The translations under genes were made by a program, and so were the position numbers. Shown here one piece after another: positions 1 to 5,161 of a DNA stretch of 5,291 bases (positions are counted from its first letter, which is position 1; each line of letters opens with the position of its first letter). The stretch lies in contig JAISDK010000040.1 of assembly GCA_031264875.1 (NCBI GenBank), forward strand, positions 1-5,291, given 5' to 3'. The notes below the pieces were generated by a model. The model saw only the letters and a program-made list of their open reading frames with translations, made no database searches and was not told the origin of the DNA. Source of the DNA: Prevotellaceae bacterium (GTDB lineage Bacteria > Bacteroidota > Bacteroidia > Bacteroidales > UBA932).

Positions 1-2
1 AC

Positions 3-1154
3 AAATTCAACCAGAACGCTGGAAAAAACAACCGCTCGTTTGATTTGGCTGTAGAGAACGGCTCTGATGTGAGCTATACGAATCTGTTAATTGCGAATCC
101 GTTTATGTCTCATCTGGATTTCGACGCCTTCTATTCCGAAAACAGCGGCAAGATAGGAAACGCCTTCTATGTCTGGAACGGCAATTCCTTTACTGCAACC
201 AACCAGCAACCGGCCGAAGCTTCCGAAGGTTATAACAGTCGTTACATCGCTCCGCAACAGTCGTTTGTAGTATTGCGAAGCGGAGGAGCAGATGTATCCA
301 CCTTACATTTCACACCGGAGATGTCCGTAACAAATATTGGCAGCAGCAGTTTTCGCAGCGTCACTGCCGCCCAGCCTCCTCGCCTGCATTTGAAAGTTTA
401 CAGACACAACGTGCTGCAAAGCGAAGCGGAAATCCGTTATCAACCCGGTGCTTCCAACGGATTTGAAGATACTTTCGATGCCTGGACACTGTTTGCCGAA
501 GACGTCAAGAAAACCGCTGTCCTCTACAGTCTGGTAGACAATGCTGCCGCTTCCATCAATACCATCGGCAGCCTGAACGAAGATATCGCTTTGGGAATTC
601 GCACAAGTGAACCCGGAGAACTGAAATTCGAGATCACCGGTGCAGAAAGCTTCGGCGGGGATGTTTACCTGATAGATGTTGCCAAAGGAGGACAGGCCAT
701 CCAGTTGGAAACATCCACAGAATATGCCTTCAACAACACGACAGGCGATATCATCGACCGCTTCTATATCCGCATACTTGGCATAAATACAGGCATCAAT
801 GACGAAACCACCGCTCATGACATCCTGATTTATCAGGAAAACAGTGTTTTATATGTGAAAAGTGATTTGAGTGATCCGCTGCGCAGCGTAGAGCTGTATG
901 ACGCCCAGGGTCGGGTGTTAGTGAAACATGCAGCATCGATGCAACTCTCGCAGCAACCGTCCCCATCGTCCCCAATTTCCTTAAAGTCTTCAAAGACTTT
1001 AAAGTCTCAACCGTCCCGGTCAGGGACAGTTGGGGCGGTGGGCATGGTGTTGGGAACGTCATGCACCTTGCCAATCCCCGGCGAGGAACGGATGGTTGTG
1101 GTGAAGGTTGTTTCGGAGAAATCACAGTTAGTCAGGAAATTATTCATTAAATAA
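3..1154 (+). CDS. C-terminal part of a T9SS-exported surface/secreted protein (5' end outside window)
   Basis: The reading frame is open from the first bases, so this is the 3' portion of a longer gene; the TTG at 45 is only an internal codon. Residues below are numbered from that TTG. Residues about 15-90 (ANPFMSHLDFDAFY, then a VWNGNSFT stretch) resemble the beta-rich region that precedes the sorting domain in many large Bacteroidales surface proteins. Residues about 265-369 look like a type A T9SS C-terminal domain: LYVKSDL, then VELYDAQGRVLVK, then TLPIPGEERMVVVKVVSE and a basic end RKLFIK. In this family the domain directs passage through the type IX outer-membrane translocon and is usually cleaved, with release or attachment to A-LPS. 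The domain is interrupted between VLVKHA and TLPIPG by about 40 residues of low-complexity Ser/Pro/Lys/Thr sequence. The passenger function cannot be read from this fragment. The gene is followed by a hairpin-rich spacer and does not appear to be in an operon with the next gene. Confidence 0.82.
   Translation, partial: KFNQNAGKNNRSFDLAVENGSDVSYTNLLIANPFMSHLDFDAFYSENSGKIGNAFYVWNGNSFTATNQQPAEASEGYNSRYIAPQQSFVVLRSGGADVSTLHFTPEMSVTNIGSSSFRSVTAAQPPRLHLKVYRHNVLQSEAEIRYQPGASNGFEDTFDAWTLFAEDVKKTAVLYSLVDNAAASINTIGSLNEDIALGIRTSEPGELKFEITGAESFGGDVYLIDVAKGGQAIQLETSTEYAFNNTTGDIIDRFYIRILGINTGINDETTAHDILIYQENSVLYVKSDLSDPLRSVELYDAQGRVLVKHAASMQLSQQPSPSSPISLKSSKTLKSQPSRSGTVGAVGMVLGTSCTLPIPGEERMVVVKVVSEKSQLVRKLFIK
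957..1007 (+). repeat. 9-bp-period low-complexity repeat inside the sorting-domain coding region
   Basis: Two 9-bp units, CCGTCCCCA (957-965) and TCGTCCCCA (966-974), are followed by six bases and then three more 9-bp units: TTAAAGTCT (981-989), TCAAAGACT (990-998) and TTAAAGTCT (999-1007). Nine-base units keep the frame, so the protein gains Ser/Pro and Leu-Lys-Ser/Thr tripeptides. The units alternate such that TTAAAGTCTT (981-990) and AAGACTTTAA (993-1002) form perfect 10-bp inverted arms around CA, and 994-1007 is a 14-bp perfect palindrome. I recall similar minisatellite-like tracts in other Bacteroidales genomes, but could not search here. Confidence 0.7.
1008..1032. repeat. Stem-loop next to the 9-bp repeat
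   Basis: CAACCGTCCC (1008-1017) pairs with GGGACAGTTG (1023-1032) at 9 of 10 positions around the loop GGTCA. The left arm repeats the AACCGTCCC seen at 955-963, so the hairpin brackets the 9-bp repeat tract with related sequence. It lies in coding sequence, and no U-tract follows that would make it a terminator. Confidence 0.55.
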
Positions 1155-1167
1155 ACTGCTTGCTTGC

Positions 1168-1277
1168 CCGGTACAGCAACCGGATGATGAATCATACCGC
1201 AACCCGAAGGGTTGAATCCGAATAACCCCCAATGAAGTGAAGCGATTGGGGGTTATAGCCCTTAGCCTGACGGCTAT
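1168..1277. repeat. Cluster of intergenic hairpins, REP/BIME-like
   Basis: Several inverted repeats are packed between the T9SS gene and the two-component operon. CCGGT (1168-1172) pairs with ACCGG (1179-1183). CAACCC (1200-1205) pairs with GGGTTG (1209-1214) around GAA. ATAACCCCCAAT (1222-1233) pairs perfectly over 12 bp with ATTGGGGGTTAT (1245-1256) around an 11-nt loop, GAAGTGAAGCG. ATAGCC (1255-1260), or alternatively TAGCC (1263-1267), pairs with GGCTAT at 1272-1277. No U-tract follows the strong stems, so a simple intrinsic terminator is not supported. The layout of short GC-rich hairpins separated by a GAAG-rich loop resembles dispersed intergenic repeats of Bacteroidales as I remember them; copy number cannot be judged from one window. 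Confidence 0.6.
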
Positions 1278-1381
1278 GAGATAAATTCGGGGAAATTCAT
1301 AGGAAACGTTACCAATGTTTTCCCAATTTCGTAACTATCAATCCGTAACGACTTTCTTGCGTTATCCTTTGATTATCTCAA

Positions 1382-1411
1382 TTGATTATACGGGAAAATA
1401 TATTACATTTG
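1382..1411 (+). promoter_or_regulatory. Bacteroidetes-type promoter of the two-component operon
   Basis: TACATTTG at 1404-1411 matches the Bacteroidetes -7 consensus TAnnTTTG exactly. TTG at 1382-1384 lies 19 bp upstream, where the -33 element is expected. Transcription would begin around 1416-1418, giving a leader of roughly 15 nt before the ATG at 1431 and no Shine-Dalgarno site, which is normal in this phylum. Upstream, CGTAAC occurs at 1330-1335 and 1344-1349, with an inverted CGTTAC at 1307-1312; these could be operator sites but are short. Confidence 0.7.
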
Positions 1412-1430
1412 CACGATTGAATTTACGTAT

Positions 1431-2789
1431 ATGAAAAAAGGCAGTATACTGGTTGTTGATGATAACAAAAATGTATTGACGGCGTTACGGATTCTTCTGG
1501 AAAATTATTTTGAAACCGTTACGCTCCTGTCGTCGCCCAAGCAGATTTACACGCTGTCGCGGGCGGCGGCGCCTGATATCGTTTTGCTGGACATGAATTT
1601 TTCTGCGGGCATTAATAGCGGAAATGAAGGTTTGTTCTGGCTTTCGGAGATTAAAAAACACGATGCGGACTTGCCTGTCGTCCTATTTACGGCTTATGCC
1701 GATATTGACCTGGCGGTAAAGGCCTTGAAGCAGGGGGCGACAGATTTTATTGTCAAGCCTTGGGATAACGCCAAGTTGATCGCAACTCTGCAAGCTGCTT
1801 ATGCGTTGCGAGAATCGCGCAACAAGGTCAGGCAATTGCGTGAACGGCAGGGTATTTTGAGCGAGGAACTGAACCGGGAGCAAGCTGTTTGCTGGGGCGT
1901 TTCCAAGGCTGTTCGGGATTTGCGCCGATTGATCGAGAAGGTGGCTCGAACGGATGCCAATATCCTGATTACCGGCGAGAACGGTACGGGAAAAGAAGTG
2001 ATCGCCCACGAAATACAGCGGCTTTCGTCGCGTGCCCAAGAAGTATTGATCACGGTCGACATGGGTGCCGTCACAGAATCGTTGTTCGAAAGCGAGTTGT
2101 TCGGTCATGTGAAAGGGGCTTTCACAGATGCAAAGACCGACCGTGCCGGCAAGTTCGAGGCAGCAAATCACGGGACGCTATTCCTCGACGAGATTGGAAA
2201 TCTCTCCTATCCTTTACAGGCGAAGTTGCTGAACGCCCTGCAATCGCGGCAAATTGTGCGCGTGGGCGGAAACAAGCCTGTTCCTATTGATATCCGGCTG
2301 ATCTGCGCGACTAACCGAGATTTGCAAGAATCGGTGAGGAAGGGAGAGTTTCGTGAGGATTTGTTGTATCGCGTCAACACAATTCAGTTGGAAATTCCGC
2401 CGTTGCGGGAACGGAAGGAAGATATTCCGGTACTGGCCGGGTTTTTCCTGGACAAGTATGCGAGAAAGTATAACAAGAAGGAGGTTTCGTTTTCGCCCGC
2501 AACCGTCGACAAATTGCAGGCGTATCACTGGCCTGGAAATATCCGCGAGTTGCAGCATACTGTGGAGAAAGCCGTTATCCTGTCGGAAACGAACGTGTTG
2601 CAGATCCACGATTTTTATTTAAGCCCAGCTGCTCCCGCGAGCGTCGATCTCGATAACATGACGCTGGAAGAGGCAGAAAAGATTTTGATACAGAACGCGC
2701 TGAAGCGGAATCGTGATAATCTTTCCGCAGCGGCGGCAGAATTAGGCATCACGCGCCCTACACTTTACAATAAAATGAAGAAATTATAA
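1431..2789 (+). CDS. NtrC/AtoC-family sigma-54-dependent response regulator
   Basis: This 452-residue protein has the full REC-AAA+-Fis layout. The receiver domain (residues 3-125) has acidic pocket D10/D11, phosphoacceptor D54 in DIVLLDMNF, T87 and K109 in the VKPW motif. The AAA+ domain (about 155-385) has Walker A GENGTGKE (182-189), ESELFGH (220-226), Walker B GTLFLDEIG with D253/E254, sensor I ATNRD, probable arginine fingers R308 and R314, and WPGNIREL (367-374). The sigma-54-contact loop reads GAFTDA (229-234) instead of GAFTGA. The C-terminal Fis-type HTH (about 409-452, ending RPTLYNKMKKL) binds DNA. By family knowledge, phosphorylation allows assembly of an ATPase ring that remodels RpoN-RNA polymerase at enhancer-dependent promoters. 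The ATG at 1431 follows a good promoter, and 30 bp separate this gene from the kinase downstream. The regulon is not visible here. Confidence 0.95.
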   Translation: MKKGSILVVDDNKNVLTALRILLENYFETVTLLSSPKQIYTLSRAAAPDIVLLDMNFSAGINSGNEGLFWLSEIKKHDADLPVVLFTAYADIDLAVKALKQGATDFIVKPWDNAKLIATLQAAYALRESRNKVRQLRERQGILSEELNREQAVCWGVSKAVRDLRRLIEKVARTDANILITGENGTGKEVIAHEIQRLSSRAQEVLITVDMGAVTESLFESELFGHVKGAFTDAKTDRAGKFEAANHGTLFLDEIGNLSYPLQAKLLNALQSRQIVRVGGNKPVPIDIRLICATNRDLQESVRKGEFREDLLYRVNTIQLEIPPLRERKEDIPVLAGFFLDKYARKYNKKEVSFSPATVDKLQAYHWPGNIRELQHTVEKAVILSETNVLQIHDFYLSPAAPASVDLDNMTLEEAEKILIQNALKRNRDNLSAAAAELGITRPTLYNKMKKL

Positions 2790-2819
2790 TCGTCAAATAC
2801 TTTAAAACATCCTGTCATC

Positions 2820-4154
2820 TTGTTTAAATCCATTCAATACAGACTTTATTTCTACACGGCGCTGCTGGTTCCGGCGGTTGCCGGGGCGACGCTTTGCCTC
2901 GTTATGGAGGAGTACCTGTACGCGGCCTTGAGCGTCGCGTTGATTGTCTTTTGTTTTTCGATGCTGGAGAAATGTTATCGGCGTTATAATCAGAATTTTA
3001 ACTTCCTACTGAATGCCCTGGAGAACGGCGATTATATGTTTCACTTTTCGGAGACCAAACTCTCGTCGCGCGAAAAAGAGATGAACATGATGATGAACCG
3101 TATCAGGGAAATCCTGACCAGTGCCCGCAAGGAAGTGATTGAAAACGAGAATTTCCTGAGCCTGATTCTTGAAAGCGTCTCGACGGGGATCATGATTGTC
3201 GATGAACGTGGCATTGTCCAGCGAGTAAACCGAACGGCCTTGAACATGCTGGGACTGCCCGTCTTCCCGCATTTAAACCACTTGCGAGCGATTAACGAGA
3301 CTTACCCGGAGCTGTTTGCCCGACTGAAAAGTGGCGATAATGTCCGGATCACGCTGACGACCGAGCGCGAAGAGTTGCAAATCAGCCTGCAAGCTTCTCA
3401 AATCCGGCTCAAACGGGGAATGATGCGCATCATTGCCTTAAGCAACATCAGCAGCGAACTGGAGATGAAAGAAATGGAATCGTGGATTCGCCTTATCCGC
3501 GTGATGACGCACGAAATCATGAACTCCATCGCACCGATCACATCCCTGAGCGAGACCATGCTCTTCCTGTACAGGAATCCCGCCGCCTCCTCGGAAAGTT
3601 TGAAACAAAACACGCTCGAAGCGTTTGAAACCATCAATTCGACGGCTTCAGGTTTGCTATCATTCGTGGAATCTTACCGTAAATTCACGGCGGTGCCCCA
3701 GCCGAAGAAACAGGATTTTAACCTGAATGCCTTGCTTGACAAGGTTATCAAGCTGCACGAGACGGTTATCCGGCAGAAAAATATTGAGCTGACTGTCTCG
3801 CTCCTCGAACCGATCACACTCTCTGCCGATGAAAACCTGATCTCGCAAGTGCTGGTGAACCTGGTAAAAAATGCGATCGAGGCAATCGAGATGATCGAGG
3901 ATGACAGGGAACGGAAAATCACGATTTCTGCCAGCCAGCCCAATCCTGACCGGCTAAGCATCCACGTCGCCAATAGCGGCAAACCTATCCCGGCGGATGT
4001 CCTGCCCCATATATTCGTACCGTTTTTCACGACCAAGCCATCGGGATCGGGCGTCGGCCTCAGCGTCTCGCGCTATATCATGCGCCTGCACGGGGGTAAG
4101 CTGCAACATTCCGTTTCTAAGGATGGGATGACGGTTTTCAGCTTGGTTTTTTGA
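2820..4154 (+). CDS. Membrane PAS sensor histidine kinase (NtrY/NtrB-like) partner of the regulator
   Basis: The protein has 444 residues. Two membrane helices (about 10-28 and 34-50) are joined by only a few residues, so there is essentially no periplasmic sensor domain. A HAMP-like linker (about 51-110, LLNALENGDYMFHF) leads to a PAS domain (about 112-212, ESVSTGIMIVDERGIVQRVN). The HisKA domain has H231 in MTHEIMNSIAPI, with the ExxN phosphatase motif following. The HATPase_c domain has the N box NLVKNAIEA (N351), a G1-type motif read as VANSGKPI with Asn where Asp is usual, FVPFFTTK, and G2 GSGVGLSV (409-416). It autophosphorylates H231 and should act on D54 of the preceding regulator. 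The start is TTG at 2820: no ATG lies between the upstream stop and this codon in frame, and the first ATG (residue 29) would remove the first membrane helix. The signal sensed is unknown. Confidence 0.92.
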   Translation: MFKSIQYRLYFYTALLVPAVAGATLCLVMEEYLYAALSVALIVFCFSMLEKCYRRYNQNFNFLLNALENGDYMFHFSETKLSSREKEMNMMMNRIREILTSARKEVIENENFLSLILESVSTGIMIVDERGIVQRVNRTALNMLGLPVFPHLNHLRAINETYPELFARLKSGDNVRITLTTEREELQISLQASQIRLKRGMMRIIALSNISSELEMKEMESWIRLIRVMTHEIMNSIAPITSLSETMLFLYRNPAASSESLKQNTLEAFETINSTASGLLSFVESYRKFTAVPQPKKQDFNLNALLDKVIKLHETVIRQKNIELTVSLLEPITLSADENLISQVLVNLVKNAIEAIEMIEDDRERKITISASQPNPDRLSIHVANSGKPIPADVLPHIFVPFFTTKPSGSGVGLSVSRYIMRLHGGKLQHSVSKDGMTVFSLVF

Positions 4155-4267
4155 AAGTTTTAACGAAAAAGATGCGTAAATTAGCCGCTATTATGTATTA
4201 TTGAGTTATTTTTTATGTTTTATTATTAAAATCATGCTTATAATTTCTTTTTTCTAATAAAACACAT

Positions 4268-4275
4268 TACCTTCG
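4268..4275 (+). promoter_or_regulatory. Probable -7 element for the small HTH gene
   Basis: TACCTTCG matches the Bacteroidetes -7 consensus TAnnTTTG at all but one position. No good TTG element lies 19-21 bp upstream, where the sequence is T-rich. Transcription would start near 4280, leaving a leader of about 45 nt that contains the duplicated start region at 4295-4332. The AT-rich spacer from 4155 to this point shows no gene and no clear terminator for the kinase. Confidence 0.4.
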
Positions 4276-4294
4276 TAGCAATTATAAGCGTCAA

Positions 4295-4332
4295 TAGCAA
4301 TGATGAAACTAAAAAAAATTTAGCAATGATGA
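4295..4332 (+). repeat. 12-bp direct repeat duplicating the start region, with a 7-codon leader ORF
   Basis: TAGCAATGATGA occurs at 4295-4306 and again, perfectly, at 4321-4332, a period of 26 bp. Each copy carries two consecutive ATG codons. The first copy opens a tiny frame at 4300-4323 encoding MMKLKKI; its TAG stop lies within the second copy, three bases before the ATG of the next gene. This could be a translational-coupling leader or a chance duplication of the start site. No ribosomal or protein evidence is available here. Confidence 0.5.
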
Positions 4333-4970
4333 TTTGCATCCCTCTATCGATGATATTTATTACCATTACTTTAACAATGTTCCTTGTTATTCTCTATCGA
4401 AAACAAGTCCACCGAAAAGAACTGCTTAAATTGAAAGAAGACAATTGTAATTTACAGAAACAGAAAGATGAAGAAGTTAACAGGCGTTTGCAACAGCAAA
4501 TGGATGCTGTTAAAATGATTTTGATGTATAGTATAAAACAGGAACGAGGGACTATGAAAGGTTTCGATTCTGAATTTTTCTCCCAAATGAAAATATTATT
4601 TTTCAGAGACAGAACTCCATCTTTTAATTGGGAAAAGTTTTATCAGATGATTGATGAAATGTATAACGGTGCCTTGACCCAAATGTTTGAGAATTACCCG
4701 CAACTTCCTGCCGGACAACGGCGCTTTTGCAGTTTGCTGCTTGCTAAATTCAGTAACAAAGATATCGCTTTTATCTGTAACATATATCCAAATTCTATAC
4801 GAATGAAGAGATCGGCGATGAAACATATGCTGCAACTGCCTCGACAGGAGGATTTGGTTGATTTTATTATAGCGAATGCCGATAAAAAAAACAAATGTGT
4901 TGCTCCTGGACAATTATTTCCTGAGAATCAACAGAACACAATAAAAAAGATTCATCCGAAGAATGTGTAG
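4326..4970 (+). CDS. Small membrane-anchored coiled-coil protein with LuxR-like HTH (putative regulator)
   Basis: The protein has 214 residues. An N-terminal hydrophobic helix (about 4-24, followed by YRKQVHRK) anchors it in the membrane with the rest probably cytoplasmic. A charged, Gln/Lys/Glu-rich coiled coil spans about 27-62. Residues about 95-125 (FNWEKFYQMIDEMYNGALTQMFENYPQL) and then LPAGQRRFCSLLLAKFSNKDIAFICNI (127-153) plus SIRMKRSAMKHML resemble the C-terminal HTH of Bacteroidales TPR-membrane-HTH regulators, where a pattern like LT..E.R.C.L...G.S..EIA is followed by the recognition helix. The usual N-terminal TPR sensor region is absent, so this is either a natural short form or a remnant of a longer regulator. 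The last 25 or so residues (KNKCVAPGQL to the end) look unconserved. The ATG at 4326 is followed at once by a second in-frame ATG; either may be used. The gene is more AT-rich than the two-component genes, suggesting separate acquisition. DNA targets are unknown. Confidence 0.72.
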   Translation: MMICIPLSMIFITITLTMFLVILYRKQVHRKELLKLKEDNCNLQKQKDEEVNRRLQQQMDAVKMILMYSIKQERGTMKGFDSEFFSQMKILFFRDRTPSFNWEKFYQMIDEMYNGALTQMFENYPQLPAGQRRFCSLLLAKFSNKDIAFICNIYPNSIRMKRSAMKHMLQLPRQEDLVDFIIANADKKNKCVAPGQLFPENQQNTIKKIHPKNV

Positions 4971-4977
4971 TTGCTCT

Positions 4978-5056
4978 GGATTGCTTCGCCACAAGCAGTT
5001 TACAATGATGTGTAGAAAGCTCCGTACATTGTGCAAGCGATAGTCTGAAGCAATCC
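4978..5056. repeat. Degenerate inverted repeat of GGATTGCTTC/CAATG type (MITE-like)
   Basis: GGATTGCTTC (4978-4987) is mirrored exactly by GAAGCAATCC (5047-5056), and ACAATG (5002-5007) by CATTGT (5027-5032). In both arms the two conserved blocks are separated by exactly 14 bases that are themselves poorly conserved. The arms are therefore 30 bp each around a 19-nt centre. The block order and spacing recall the widespread bacterial dispersed repeat whose ends read roughly GGATTGCTTCG...CAATGAC; that comparison is from memory. It lies just after the stop of the HTH gene and contains no gene. Confidence 0.5.
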
Positions 5057-5097
5057 CCTAATTTCAAATAACAAATGCAACTTTAGGTAGAAAAAAG

Positions 5098-5131
5098 AAT
5101 CTCATTCTGGGGCATGCCCCAGAATGAGATT
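5098..5131. terminator. Perfect 34-bp palindrome upstream of the transposase, terminator-like
   Basis: The left arm AATCTCATTCTGGGGCA (5098-5114) and right arm TGCCCCAGAATGAGATT (5115-5131) are exact complements, giving a 15-bp stem with a CATG loop. On the minus strand the stem is followed by C and six T residues (complement of 5097 down to 5091), a good intrinsic-terminator arrangement for leftward transcripts. On the plus strand no U-tract follows. The palindrome is flanked by the 9-bp direct repeat TAGAAAAAA at 5088-5096 and 5132-5140. It may shield the transposase from read-through or fold over its leader. Confidence 0.6.
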
Positions 5132-5145
5132 TAGAAAAAATTTCT

Positions 5146-5153
5146 TACTTTTA
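5146..5153 (+). promoter_or_regulatory. Weak candidate -7 element for the transposase
   Basis: TACTTTTA matches TAnnTTTG at seven of eight positions, but no TTG lies at the usual distance upstream; that position falls in the right arm of the palindrome. The start codon would lie only a few bases after the transcript start. A weak promoter would fit an insertion sequence, but support is thin. Confidence 0.25.
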
Positions 5154-5161
5154 AAGTTGAG

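Noticed and set aside
45..47. TTG at 45 as a true start codon
   Set aside because: The frame is open to the window edge with protein-like sequence upstream (NKNRSF-type residues), and the protein is clearly the end of a larger one.
957..1032. CRISPR array
   Set aside because: The 9-bp units are contiguous, with no unique spacers, and lie in a coding frame.
303..1195. Minus-strand open frames opposite the T9SS gene
   Set aside because: They overlap a well-supported gene, show no recognisable domain, and include the reverse reading of the low-complexity repeat.
1168..1256. Intrinsic terminator for the T9SS gene
   Set aside because: Stems are present, but no U-tract follows any of them, so they are reported as hairpin repeats instead.
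1155..1430. Sigma-54 promoter (TGGC-N7-TTGC type) or riboswitch controlling the operon
   Set aside because: By eye no -24/-12 pair is present, and the exact TAnnTTTG match explains transcription; no known riboswitch core was recognised.
1683..2622. Other-frame open frames on both strands within the response regulator
   Set aside because: The regulator frame has all family motifs throughout; the others are shadows with no protein-like features.
3006..4036. Minus-strand open frames opposite the histidine kinase
   Set aside because: The kinase motifs are continuous in the plus frame, and the antisense frames have no recognisable domains.
4596..5067. Minus-strand open frames opposite the HTH gene and the repeat region after it
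   Set aside because: They are short, without domains, and cross the inverted repeat at 4978-5056; no promoter was seen for them.
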